From: Byssothecium circinans
Taxonomy: Eukaryota; Ascomycota; Dothideomycetes; Pleosporales; Massarinaceae
Assembly: GCA_010015675.1 (NCBI GenBank)
Contig: ML976986.1
Coordinates: 1,171,455 to 1,235,454, forward strand
Length of the DNA: 64,000 nucleotides
Direction of reading: 5' to 3'
Numbering within the stretch: the stretch's first letter is position 1; each line of letters starts with the position of its first letter. Shown here one piece after another: positions 41,845-52,326 of the stretch. Made by a program: the position numbers and the translations under genes. Under the pieces are notes generated by a model, which was not told where the DNA came from, searched no databases, and saw only the letters and a list, made by a program, of their open reading frames with translations.

Positions 41845-43347
41845 TCAATTGAAAATATCCAATGGAAACGCATTAGCCATCGCCTGATACCCAGCCACAT
41901 TAGGATGAAGCGAGTCGCCCCCATTATACTTACTATTCAACTTACTCGGGTCCGTCTTACTCTCCACCGCCGCCGCAAAATCCACCACATGATCGAAATT
42001 GCCCTGAGCCTTAATCCACGCATTAACCGTCTTCCTCGCACTCTCCTTATCCGCCCCCGCGTAACTACTCCCACCAAACGGCGTAATCGTGCCCCCAATC
42101 GTCACCAACCCCGCCTTCCTCGCATCCGCAACAATAGTCTTAAACGCACTGATCAACTGCTGTGCCACATTCCCGCTATTTCCGATATCATTCACGCCCT
42201 CGAAGATCATGACGTATTTAACGCCGGGTTGCTCGAGGGCGTCGCGCTTGTAGCGCGACAGGACAGAGGGACCGAGGCACTGCGAGAGCACGCAGTTGCC
42301 GCCGGCGGCTTGGTTGTTGGCGGCGATGTTGGAGTGGTTTGAGGCGAGGAGGCGGGCGTGGAGGAGGTCGGTCCAGCGGTTGTTTGCGTCGTCCGTGGAG
42401 CCGCGGCCGTCGGTTATGGAGTCGCCTATTATGACGAGGGCGCTGGCGGAGCTGGGGACGTAGGCGTGGACGGCGGAGACGAAGTACCTGTTGCATTCCA
42501 CGTAAGTTTACGACGAAGGAATTGAAATTTTTAATTTCTTTTTACAAAAAAAAAAAACCAAAAAAAAAAACCAAACGACATGAGATTAAGATAGGCAAGA
42601 GAGAAAGTAAACGAAAAGGAAAAGCAAAAGAAGAGAGGAGAAGAGAAATAACTAACCAATGCACACTCCTCGTCCCCGAAAACGCCGTAGCATTCACCCT
42701 CTCCCCACCGCCAAACCAACTCGTCGTCCGACTCCCCGGATGCCCCGTAATACTCGACCCCGCCTGTCCCTCGCGACTGTACAAACTCACGCTCAGCATA
42801 CTCCCCGGCTTGACCTCGAAGGCAATCTCATCCGTGACCACGACCTGGCCCCTCGGTACCGTGAAACTCGGCTTTCCGCCCACAGTGATGGCAGCCAGGG
42901 GGGAGGCCTGGATGCCGCTGGCCCCGGCGGCGCCGTTGGTGGGGAGAGCGATAGAGCCTGAGGTTATGGGGAGGTCGGAGCCGCCGAATGTGTTGGAGAT
43001 TGCGAGGCGGATTTTTGGGGCCCCGATGCTTATGTGGAGGGTTTGGCGGAGGGTGGCGTCTTTGAGGACGGGGGATGTGCCCTTGGGGTATGGGGGTTAG
43101 ATGGTGATGGTTAGGGGTGAGGGATGGGGGAGAGGGTCTGGTTTAGGTTGGGTTGGATGAGAGGGGTGCGTACGAAGGGTGATGGAGGCATGTTACTCGA
43201 TTCGACTAATTGTGGCATGCTGGTCCAGGTTGAGACCCATTTTGAAGACTCTTGGCGCTTTTCGCCGGCTGGGAGGGCGCGAGAGGATGTTGGGGTGAAG
43301 AGAGGGGATGTTGCGAATAAGAGGGTGAGGAGGGGAGTGGTGCGCAT
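41845..43347 (-). CDS. secreted GDSL/SGNH-type lipase/esterase
   Basis: Extracellular SGNH-fold hydrolase. Three exons: 43347-43174, 43081-42657, 42487-41845, 413 residues. Introns are 92 and 169 bp. The N-terminus is a signal peptide (RTTPLLTLLFATSPLFTPTSS). The catalytic blocks are all visible in exon 3: block I VIIGDSITDGRGS (nucleophile Ser), the Gly block QAAGGNC, block III EGVNDIG (Asn), and block V GGDSLHPNVAGY (Asp and His). The N-terminal half is an added beta-rich domain (KWVSTWTSMPQLVES, LHISIGAPKIRLAISNTFGG) seen in the fungal extracellular GDSL-like lipase/acylhydrolase group. The second intron is unusually long and contains two A-runs (42546-42570 on the plus strand). Substrate could be a lipid or an acetylated polysaccharide. 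Confidence 0.9.
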
Positions 43348-44022
43348 GGTGGTGGCTCTCTTAGACCGCGTCTAGTTAAAGGTCGAATATTTTTCTCTTC
43401 TTCAGGAATGTGTGAAGAAGGCGTGGTTACATATTTAAAAGCGAGCCAGATGGTAATTTTAGTACAGTGTAGTGAGTGGAGCCGAGAGCTACTTTCTACC
43501 ACCATCGAAACCATAGCCTGGCATATTGCTCAATTTGTATAGAGCGAAGATACTCGTGTTCGTGATGTTGGGTATCTTACTATGTCCCGGTCGTTTGAGG
43601 CTAATTAATATCGCGGGGTATAGTATAGTTGCTTTGGTGGCTCGTTTTATAGGGGAGCTATAGGCTAGGCTCATCAAGCTTTTCCGAGGCTCCTTTTGCC
43701 CAGACATTATAGCCGAGATGCTTGCATCTCTTGCGGAGATGGTGTTTGTGGGGAAGATGTGGGATGTGAATGTGACGATGCATGCTGCGCGGTTCGGGGA
43801 AGAATCGGGTTCTGTGCGCGTAGTTCCCGTACACAGATGTATTGTCGACAAAAAGTTGCGGGAGTGTTCGACGTTTGTTGCTAAATTGTCCTCTGGCGTA
43901 CTTGGGTCTTGCCTAGTGAGGACGGAACACGAATGCCTCCTTCCATTTTTCCTCTCTATCATATCAGAGTGCTAGTTTGCGATCATGTCGCTAATTTCGA
44001 AATGCCGCTACAAACGGTAGAC
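43348..44022. other. intergenic, no recognised gene
   Basis: 675 bp between the start of the esterase gene and the stop of the acid phosphatase gene. Two overlapping opposite-strand ORFs (43489-43962 minus, 157 codons; 43718-43975 plus, 85 codons) have no recognisable features. I do not call either. Confidence 0.4.
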
Positions 44023-45612
44023 TCATGACTTACAAAAGTCAACCACTTTGCTCGCTCTTGGCCCTACCAAGCCATCCACATATGCGAGGAAGATATCTAG
44101 GTCCAACATATCCACCAAGCCCAAGTCTGGATTCGAGCTACGCAATACCTGTCCACCCCAAAGGATGCGGATATACTTCTTTTCCCCGCCCGAACCATAC
44201 GCTTCGCTCTTTTTCGAATGCACCTCAAATACGACTTCGGACCCCATCCCTACCCAGACCATGACATCGATCTGCAGTATACTCAGGAGACGAGACAGCG
44301 AGCCATCATGAGCCACGTTATGTCGGTATATGACGGACGACTTGTTAGACACGCGATCTCGAATATTCTGCGTTAATTCGGCGAGAAAGACACCGTAGGA
44401 GCCGACGGCCGCTTGGAGGGATTCAGGTGAATCGCGGTAGATGAATGAGTATTCGTACTGGCCTAGCCCGTATACCGTATCTGCTTGCTCCTGATTTACA
44501 CATTTGCTAGTGTCGTTGATATTACAGGGAAGCGGTTTAGCATGACACTGCCGTGCCGAGAGATTGTCGTAGTAATGATCGAAGGATTTGTGCCAGTCTG
44601 TAGAGTCTGGCGCAATCCCTGATATTGAGTCTAGAGCAGCGTAAAGCGATTTGGCGGCTGTCAGATGGGCAGTCCAATTAGAGGTCTTGCTACCGACACC
44701 GTAAGATGAGTAGAGGGATGAAGCAGCAGGGCAAGAGTAGGCTGGCTCAAGCGAGTCGATGGAGGAAGGTTGTATCATTAGTGGCGTTGATGAAGTACGT
44801 GCATACATGCCGTTTATGAGCATGCCTGCTACTTGGCTCGTTATGACGTTGTTCGTTACTCGGTAGGTGACTTTGTCACCAATATCATCGGGAAGAAAGC
44901 CCAAAAGGTCGTGGTACACGCCGTAGAGGTCTTTCCCATGCTGCCACGAATCATCGAGGCCACCACGGGTGATTTGGGGAAACTGGCAGGTGCCGTTGAA
45001 GCCAGTTGATCGAAACGGATTGCTGTCCGATGTGTAAACCGACCAGTAGCTCGAAGCTGAAGCGTTCCCTGCGGGATTCAAAGGTTGGCCATAGTAGAAG
45101 AGCCCTTCATCAGAACAGTCCCATCCATACGACTCCTTGGGGAAGGTGTTTGAGGCGTAAGGGGTGCGCTTGTGATGACGATGGATCTGAGCTTCGGTAA
45201 GCAATGTTTTGAGAATTCGGCTTCGGGATGGACTCACGACTTCGACGTACTCCAACGTGTACTCTTCACTCACAACCGGATACTCATCGCGCCTCACGTG
45301 CGGCATATTACACCAATTATATGTTCCATACCTCGTTCGTTCTGGTAGAGTAGAGCCGTTGTAGAAGAAACCGTGAGTCCCAGTACCATTCAATACCTGC
45401 GACAGGTCATTGATCCACGTCTTGTTAGGCGCATGCCATCCTATGTCCACTGTGGCGCTCTGCGCAGTCCCAAAAGATATCCACAGCAGTGGAACGATAG
45501 CTTTTGATGGCCCCATATCAAGCAATTGAACGAGCGTGAAAACGATGGCGGGCAAGACGATGATGTAGACAATGAGGAGTCGCACATTGTACATTATCAA
45601 AGAGGCGAGCAA
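44023..45612 (-). CDS. histidine-type acid phosphatase (fungal)
   Basis: Secreted phosphomonoesterase of histidine phosphatase branch 2. The signature RHxxRTP is present as HRHHKRTPYASNTF (nucleophilic His). The proton-donor motif is the HD of NVAHDGSLSRLLS near the C-terminus. Conserved cysteines occur throughout (WCNMPHV, WDCSDEGL, NGTCQFP, AYSCPAA, RQCHAKPLPCN, KCVNQ), and there are more than eight N-glycosylation sequons. The open frame gives 529 residues from 45612. The Met at 45516 (MGPSKAIVPLLWISFGTAQSA) gives a cleaner signal peptide and 497 residues; the upstream part adds another hydrophobic stretch (LLIVYIIVLPAIVFTLV), which could make a membrane-anchored form. Intronless. An inverted-repeat element begins about 280 bp upstream of the shorter start. 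Confidence 0.88.
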   Translation of the reverse strand: MLASLIMYNVRLLIVYIIVLPAIVFTLVQLLDMGPSKAIVPLLWISFGTAQSATVDIGWHAPNKTWINDLSQVLNGTGTHGFFYNGSTLPERTRYGTYNWCNMPHVRRDEYPVVSEEYTLEYVEVVSPSRSRILKTLLTEAQIHRHHKRTPYASNTFPKESYGWDCSDEGLFYYGQPLNPAGNASASSYWSVYTSDSNPFRSTGFNGTCQFPQITRGGLDDSWQHGKDLYGVYHDLLGFLPDDIGDKVTYRVTNNVITSQVAGMLINGMYARTSSTPLMIQPSSIDSLEPAYSCPAASSLYSSYGVGSKTSNWTAHLTAAKSLYAALDSISGIAPDSTDWHKSFDHYYDNLSARQCHAKPLPCNINDTSKCVNQEQADTVYGLGQYEYSFIYRDSPESLQAAVGSYGVFLAELTQNIRDRVSNKSSVIYRHNVAHDGSLSRLLSILQIDVMVWVGMGSEVVFEVHSKKSEAYGSGGEKKYIRILWGGQVLRSSNPDLGLVDMLDLDIFLAYVDGLVGPRASKVVDFCKS

Positions 45613-46654
45613 CTAAAAGGAGATTCATTGCGTTTGCGGCAACTTTGGAGAGAGACGGGAGATGAGTTGAAGGGGTGAAGATGCGTGGGCGCTAGTCAGT
45701 ATGTGATTGGTCGGCCAGATTCGGGAAGCGGGGCGCCTCGCGGAAAAGTGATCTCGGATATGACAAAGGCATACGACCTCTCTTACGGTGCTTTGCAAAA
45801 ACATCTGCACCACCCGCGAGCAGAGGGTATATAGGTCAATATTCCAAATACGGTAGAAAATAGGCTTAAAAGAGTAAGCAACCCCCCTTTTACCCCTACC
45901 TTACCCCTCGTTTGCCCCTCATATCGTCACTTCCTTCCCCCACCTACTATTAAAAGGATAGTAAGGGGTAGAGGTGACGTTATTCACTGTTTCTAGCCTA
46001 GTTACTACTCAATACAGCCCACTGACACAGATAACCTCTGTTTTCAGGTGGTGCAGATGTTTTTGCAAACCATAATAGCTAGACACTGTAAAACCTATCT
46101 AAGGGGAATAAAGCGCCTAGTACTTCGCTTAAAGGCCAAGCTCTTACTATCTCGAGAGTGAGGTCGGCGCTTTCACATCCGTCTGTCATTTGAAAGATGT
46201 CGTCACTCAACACCAAGACCATCAGTCGTCCCGCCTCATCTAATCTTATTGCCTGAGGCTCTTTGTTGGCCTCTGTTATATTAGAGGTGTTCGAAAGAAA
46301 CCGGTCTGGTAGGCACCGAGTAGCTTCGCGGGGTTGTAAAAGCCAGCATCTATGTCAAAGTCCCCGTCAGAACTCTGGCAGAGCTATACACAATATCAAT
46401 GTAGGAAGCTACTGTACCTTTAGTTTATATATTAGTGCCGACTTTCTCTGCTCCACGAGAGGGTAGATCCCTAATCACCATATACCTTACATCAATCCTC
46501 GCACACACTACAAGCAGAGGCTCGCCCATTTACACATTCCTGATCTCAGTCAGCCTCAACGTACGGATAGCGCATGGTCATTTGTCAGGCAGTCGGCAAC
46601 ATCTCAGTGCCATATGGTAGTTCTGCATCATAACTATCTGTATCCGCTACAACG
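45613..46654. other. intergenic with small inverted-repeat element
   Basis: About 1 kb with no intact gene. It holds the 5' region of the acid phosphatase and the element at 45792-46069, then featureless sequence up to the sugar-transporter relic. Confidence 0.4.
45792..46069. mobile_element. MITE-like element with 23-bp perfect terminal inverted repeats
   Basis: A 278-bp unit. The first 23 bases (45792-45814, starting TTTGCAAAAACATC and ending CACCACC) are the exact reverse complement of the last 23 (46047-46069). The interior is non-coding, with runs of TTACCCCT-like pyrimidine motifs and a complementary GGATAGTAAGGGGTAG stretch near 45955-45972 that could fold. No obvious target-site duplication is visible, so the superfamily is undecided. 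Size and structure fit a non-autonomous DNA transposon. Confidence 0.6.
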
Positions 46655-47231
46655 AGCTCACTTCCCTTCCGGATGTCACGCGCCGAGCCTGGGCCGAAGT
46701 CTCGATCGCCTTTTTCTTCTTGTACTACGTCTTCTTCGGCATAGGCCGGCAAGGTGTACCGTGGCTTTATCCAACAGAGATCAATTCCCTAGCGATGCGG
46801 ACAAAAGATGCTGCTATGGGCACAGCGACTAACTGGCTCTCTAATTTGATGGTGGTAGAGATCACGCCGCCTGGTATCCGAAGTCTGCAGTGGCGGTTCT
46901 ATATTATTTAGACTATTTTCAATTTTGCCTTCATACCAATCGGTAACGCAATTTTCCGCTTTTGGCCATATCATCCTCTAATAGTGTCTTAGTATATTTC
47001 TTCTATCCCGAGACGGCCGGTCGATCGCTCGAAGATCTCGACCGCTTCTTCGGCAGCGATCACTGCCCCCTCCTCGTCTTTCGAGATAAAGAAGCCATCG
47101 CTGAAAAACGCCCTGAGCAATTTGTGCAGAGGGAACAGGAGGAGACGAGGAGAAATTCCGGTGTTGTGCCTGGTGGGGCGGCGGCAGCGCAGGAGAAGTA
47201 TGAGAGGGAAAAGTACCGCGATAGCGTCTGA
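46655..47231 (+). pseudogene. relic of an MFS sugar transporter (C-terminal part)
   Basis: Only the last third of a fungal sugar porter remains, roughly TM10-TM12. Recognisable blocks: FFLYYVFFGIGRQGVPWLYP, TEINSLAMRTKDAAMGTATN, NLMVVEITPPGI, and after a likely 50-bp intron (46943-46992) YFFYPETAGRSLEDLDRFF, the family's closing PETxGRSLEE-type motif. An in-frame TAG at 46909-46911 occupies a position where relatives usually have Trp, consistent with a TGG to TAG transition. The N-terminal two thirds are missing; the upstream 400 bp do not read as transporter. Non-functional as a transporter. Confidence 0.75.
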
Positions 47232-49283
47232 ATGGCTACGACAGCAAAGTGATATTGGATGATGCACTTCAAAAAAGCTTGGTTGCGCAAAGGGGCGTGC
47301 GTATAGATGGACGATAGGCTGTTGACTTGTTGGGGAGATCTGCAGGCCCGTCACTGTCTGGTTTTATATCTTCTTAATTGTACTTACAGCAGAGCGATCA
47401 AACTTCACCATTCCTGGATGCAAAGGTATTTCCCAAGTAATTCTGTGTGTACCCGTAGGAGGAATGGGAAGCCATAAATGATTCCTGACCTGTCTACTAT
47501 TCGCATGCACGCGCAAATGCTGTGTGGGCGTATACACAAGAGCCCTCCGGTCGTCATAGATAGGGACACCACCAATGCGAAGAAAGAGTATCCTGCGAAT
47601 AGTATCTGTGAGACCCTCAAAAATGCAATATTACCTAATTACCGAACTGAACAGCGCTTCATGGTACGTAGATAGGGCGCGCGTATAGTACGCGGCATAC
47701 TCAGGTCCATCAGCCCTTTTGGCCAGTATTATAGCTAATTAGCCATCAATCTCAATTCAATCCTGTGAGGGCCGTGTGAAGGAACATTTACCGCAATTTA
47801 CTATACGAAAGCCCTGCAGGAATTCTCCCGAAGGATGAAAGGAGACTGTTTACCTAATGATGGATGTCACTTTGGTGCTAATGGTGGGGGATTTTATCTG
47901 GTATGCCTTAGAACTGCTTTTTGTTGCAGGTAATGCCCTGACCTTTGAGGTCATAGGCGCTCTCATGATGAGTGCGAGGCGTTTATTGAGGTGCTTAATG
48001 ACTGTTCAAGTACCTCAGTAGGGCCCCTATTGGAACTAATAAGTAAAGCTATCGTCAGTATGCTGTGAGGGCTGCGTGTATTTCAGATCAAGTATTGATA
48101 GCAAATAAATTACACCCGTCCAACTCAGCTTTACTTTCATGTCCAGTTGGTTCCACAGATTCTCCTAAACAAGCATGATCTCCGGAAAATTGGTATTTGC
48201 CCTACAGTCACCCCATGCGTGCGGGAGTTTAACGCTGAGGTCACACCCATTCATTGGCCTAATCACCCTGGTTTGTCCTTGCGAAGGATTTTTACAGGGC
48301 TAAATCGCGGTAACTGTTCATTCCCACGGCCCTCAGCAGTCAGTGGGCCGGAATGAGATGGCTAATTGGCTTAAATCTTAGCTTAAAGAGCTGAGCTCCC
48401 GCATAGGGGGGGGGGGTGTGAAACAATGGGTGTGGTTTGTGGAAATGGATGACTTCGAGAAGGGATGGAATGCCCAAGGAAACTTCAGAATTCGATTGAC
48501 ATTTACTTGCAAGGTTTCGAACGAAGCGTATGATTTGTTCTCTCCCTGCTGGCCTAGTTTCACAACAACTGCTGATGATAGGCGGTAATTATTTCCCGAA
48601 ATAATCAATATGGGAAGTGGGTGCAGGGTAACGGGAAAGAATAATTGGCTTAGGAAAGAGTATTCTTTCTCGTATGCCTCAGAGTATTCTGACACGAAGG
48701 TTTTCCATTCGGTTAACCTTCCTCATCTCTGAGCTTCTGATTGAACCAGTGTGTGTCTAGCCGCTAACATGTTGGTTAGGTGCTTAGTGCAATGCTCAAC
48801 GAGAGGTCATACTCAGAGCGCCAATCTATCGAGTTTGATTTCCGTTGCGTTACACAACAGTACTCGCAATTATCTTTTGATGTATGCACTGAAGTTGTCA
48901 TGGTTGCCCGTCCAAGGTGGAATATTAGCTAGAATCATTCATTTAGGAATCAAGAGAGCGACGCATTTTGTCTGATAATTGTTCTTCCCTGTGGTTTCAT
49001 TGAGTTGTTGAGTCCAAACAGTGAACAATAGAACATTGATTGAGTAGATGAGCGTCACATGGTACGCCAAAGTGCTAAGATGACAGGTGCTAGTGATCCT
49101 TTGCTTCCCTATAAAGCCCCATCCATACCCATGGTGCACATACTAGGCAAGGGTCGAAGTACTGTTCATATTTAACCATGTAAATGAAGACCAGCAAAGA
49201 AATAACGCTCACAGACAAATAAAAAAAACAAATACCCCAAACCAAGTCGCCCAATACTAACTCCAACCCATACCCAGCCCTCG
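47232..49283. other. gene-free stretch with a decayed inverted-repeat element
   Basis: About 2 kb. Apart from the element at 47734-48370 I see no gene. A run of ten or more G occurs near 48408-48418. Confidence 0.4.
47734..48370. mobile_element. decayed DNA element with long (about 70 bp) terminal inverted repeats
   Basis: The first about 70 bases are an imperfect reverse complement of the last about 70. Shared blocks in order from each end: AATTAGCCATC, TCA(A)TTC, TGAGGGCCGTG, GGAACA/TGAACA, TTACCGC and ATTTA. Mismatches are mostly C/T or G/A. A small length difference lies after the first block. The interior (about 500 bp) has no transposase-like frame. Target-site duplication is unclear. 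It looks like a non-autonomous element damaged by RIP-like transitions. Confidence 0.6.
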
Positions 49284-50465
49284 CTATGTTTCGAGTAAGT
49301 CATACCACTCTGGGATCTCCCGAACAAGACTCCACATGTACTTCTCCAGCTTAGTTGCGCACTTGGCGTATACTGTTGTTGCGTCATTGTACTTCCGGCA
49401 ATTATCGAAGATCAACTTGAGATCATTTATAAGATCTTTTGGAGTAGTGTAGAAGCCCTGCTCGAGTCTTTCTTCCATAGCTGTCAAATCCATTGGCGAT
49501 GTGATAACATTGTAGTAATCGGGAACTTCGTCTTTGTCGACCGGCTTAAGGAAGGGCCATGCTTGGTTGTGATTCTGGATCTGGTACAGAAAAAGGCGAA
49601 ATGTGTTGAAATGGGGTCCGCGTCGTGGTGCTCGTGCTAATTCGTCCATTTCTGGAGACCAGCCAGTTTCTCGAATCGCAGGAATAGAGAGAGGATCGAT
49701 TGACGTGAGAGTGCCGCCACTGGCCCATTGCTGAGGTGGTTGATGGATGACGTGGCTTTTGCTCAAGCTACGAATTTTAGCTTGCACAGCTTCCTTCTGT
49801 TTCCGAATCATACGACCAGCTTCAAGATAACGTATTAGAGGAAGCATAGTGCATTGCATGAGTGTCCCTCCTTCGTAATCCTTGATATATCCCATCCAGG
49901 CAGACTTATGTAGAGTGATCTCTTTGGTAAACCCTTGTTTCTGGAAATAACCAGTAGCAAAGTTGTCGGCATAAGTCAGAAAATGCATTACTGGGGAAGT
50001 AGCTTTGACGTAATCCTTCATGTGGGCCATGAGATGCGCACCGTATCCTTTCACCTGTTGGTCCGACGACACCGCGCAAAATACGATCTCAGCGAAACAG
50101 CGGTCTCGGAATTCGCGGAATGTTATGCCGCCGATGACTTCTAGAGGCATTTTGACAATGGCGATAGAGAGATGAGTCCGATCGTAGACGAGACGTGCGA
50201 TGTAGTCTTTAGGCATTTTTGGAAGTTGCCTTTGAAACAGGTTTTTGAGACCTGTAAGGACAATCGTACTCTCTCTTTTGCCGTCATTGTTGACAACTCG
50301 GAGTTCGATCTCGCCATTGCGTTCTTCTATAACTGCAGGCTTTGGAACAGTTAGGACGACCCCTGACCTTGAAAGGTATGAGCATACCTTTTCTGGGAAA
50401 GCAACTATCCCAGCTGTAGCCGGAGGTTGAACATCATCCAAGCCTTTGGACTGGGTTTTCTCCAT
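49284..50465 (-). CDS. GCN5: GCN5-type histone acetyltransferase (HAT plus bromodomain)
   Basis: Catalytic subunit-type lysine acetyltransferase, normally in SAGA/ADA, acetylating histone H3 in the nucleus. A 48-bp intron (50387-50340, GTATGC...CCAAAG) is in frame and stop-free. Removing it turns an odd 16-residue insertion into the conserved join [16 protein letters not shown], so it is almost certainly real. With the start at 50465 ([14 protein letters not shown]) the protein has 377 residues; the frame extends up to 50588 but that part overlaps the preceding P450 relic. HAT core: [29 protein letters not shown] (catalytic Glu), acetyl-CoA loop [45 protein letters not shown]. Bromodomain: [21 protein letters not shown], and DNCRKYND with the acetyl-lysine-binding Asn. 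All key residues are kept. Its surroundings are pseudogenes and transposon debris, and its sequence seems more drifted than I would expect for the sole housekeeping copy, so it may be a paralogue. Confidence 0.9.
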   Translation of the reverse strand: MEKTQSKGLDDVQPPATAGIVAFPEKVCSYLSRSGVVLTVPKPAVIEERNGEIELRVVNNDGKRESTIVLTGLKNLFQRQLPKMPKDYIARLVYDRTHLSIAIVKMPLEVIGGITFREFRDRCFAEIVFCAVSSDQQVKGYGAHLMAHMKDYVKATSPVMHFLTYADNFATGYFQKQGFTKEITLHKSAWMGYIKDYEGGTLMQCTMLPLIRYLEAGRMIRKQKEAVQAKIRSLSKSHVIHQPPQQWASGGTLTSIDPLSIPAIRETGWSPEMDELARAPRRGPHFNTFRLFLYQIQNHNQAWPFLKPVDKDEVPDYYNVITSPMDLTAMEERLEQGFYTTPKDLINDLKLIFDNCRKYNDATTVYAKCATKLEKYMWSLVREIPEWYDLLET

Positions 50466-50539
50466 CAGCGTTGAAGGCCGGTAGGTAATATTCGGACTAG
50501 CGCAGGTTAGTTCCAGGCGCTCTAAAATCATCGGGAAAC

Positions 50540-52326
50540 CTAACCTTGAATGATGGGAGACGTTGAATCTTGTTGTTTGGTAGAACAAGTGTCCCTGCGG
50601 GGCTGTTCTAGACCCATGGATGACTCAGCAGTTACGCTCGTCGTCCTTGGCGGCATTTCCACGTGCGTACTCCAGTCCATTTCCATTCCCCCATCCGGAA
50701 CAACCAAATCTACATCGAAGCAAGATACCAATACCGCGCACGTCAACAGCGCCTCGCGCTTCGCAAAATGGCGGCCAGGGCACATCTGAACTCTGCCCCC
50801 AAACGGGATCCACGAGCCCGACATTGACGCGTCCAGCCGGAATGCTGCTGTGCCGTCGCTTTGTGGCTGTCTGCCCAGAATTCATTTAGAGGATGTGGGT
50901 GATCGGGCCCGCAACTCCACGATGCGGTATCCATGTGCGCGGGCGTCGAGGAGACGAAGACGACGTTGTCGCGGGGAACGAGCCAATTGTTGATGTTGAG
51001 GTCTGCCTGGCTGACCTTGCGGCTCATGAAGATGTGCACGCGGAGCCGCAGCGTCTCTACCCATATCGACTGTAGGAGCGGCATAGTGACGAGTTTCTCG
51101 ACGTCGATGCCCGAGGGCTTTGTCGCGTCGGCGCAGGCTGCGACTTCGTTTTCCACCCGCGAGAGCAGCGCGCGGTCGCGGAAGACCTCATAGCTGACCC
51201 AAAACGCCGCAAGGATGACATTGTGGTTGAAACCCCATATTGCGGCAAAGTCCTCGGACGCGATTGCGTCTGCGTCATAGTTGTCAATACCGCCGAGGGA
51301 TTCTTGTCGCCGGCGGAAGAAGTTGCAGCCCTAGAATGGATCCACGTCTGCGGCTTCGTCGACATATCTGGGTTCGAAGCGCAGGCGCGCAGCCGTGTGC
51401 CATAGCTTAACGCTGGCCACGAGCGAGTCTCTGGCCTCGAATGCCTCTCTCGCAAAGAGTCTCGGAATGCGGCGGAGGAAATGCGGCAGCCCGCAATTGT
51501 AGATCCAGAAGCGCCGCGGGAAATCGGGGTCCAGCTCGAGCAGCAGTGGACCACAAGTTGCGCGCAGTGACGTCCTCGTCAGCTCCATGGTGAAGAGCTC
51601 GAAGAAATCGCCTGTCCTCTTCGTCTCCTTCTTCTTTGACCCACACATATCAAGTATTCTCGTTTTGAACCCTATAATTTCCTTTTCAAATCTCGTCGTC
51701 AGCGGTCGAAACCCCGGACCCGTTAAGAAATCGGCGAAGAGATGGTGATTGAGAAATCCCACGCGATTATGCGGCTTCACACTACTCCCGGCAGTCGGTT
51801 CATGCCCAATTCCTGAATTATCCAGTAGGTATGTTTTACTGGACTTTTCGTTCATGCCGAAGAAGTTTGTCAGGGCGTAGTGGAACGTCGAATTGGGCGA
51901 CAGGGTCGACGAGAATCGCTATAGCGTACGGAGGTTTCTAGCGCCTTGAATGACGAAGAGGGATTCGGGGCCTAATTTGAGGCGGACGGGTCTCTGCGTG
52001 TCTTTTGTTGCGAGGTAGCTATTTTTCGGGTTATTATTTGAACATGGAGGTAGGTGTTTGGGGGCACTGTGGGCGTACATGTTTTGCTTGACAAACTCTG
52101 TTGGGTCTCTGAGAAAAGCAATTGCATGGCCCAGATACGGGATTATGTAGGGCGCAGTAGGTGGTATTGTTGTGCTCCCATTTTCATGTTTGCGGTTGGC
52201 AGGGCGGAATCGGTATACGTCTCTGAAGTAAGTGCCTGCGATATACAGCGGTATTGCACATGCTAGAAGAAGGTTTAAATTGCTCGAGAGGAAATTGAAG
52301 AGGAAGCTGCCTGTAGCATTCTTCAT
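50540..52326 (-). pseudogene. cytochrome P450 pseudogene (CYP8/prostacyclin-synthase-like)
   Basis: A P450 readable over its whole length but disabled three times. The N-terminus has an anchor (FLSSNLNLLLACAIPLYIAG) and the hinge TAPYIIPYLGHAIAFLRDP. A 60-bp in-frame intron (52078-52019) joins FVKQN to YLATKDTQRPVRL. Next come NSTFHYALTNFFGMNEKS, RVGFLNHHLFADFLTGPG, NHNVILAAFW, LLQSIWVETLRLR (ExxR) and the heme loop WIPFGGRVQMCPGRHFAKREAL with its Cys. Lesions: TAG at 51919-51921, TAG at 51331-51333, and a one-base frameshift at about 50845-50850 just before the heme loop. Both stops could come from CAG or TGG by a single transition. The heme-loop style CPGRHFAK is that of fungal CYP8-like P450s. 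Its 3' end runs into the 5' part of the GCN5-like gene. Confidence 0.85.

Noticed and set aside
43489..43962. 157-codon minus-strand frame between the esterase and acid phosphatase genes
   Set aside because: No family features and an overlapping plus-strand frame of similar quality; could not decide that either is real.
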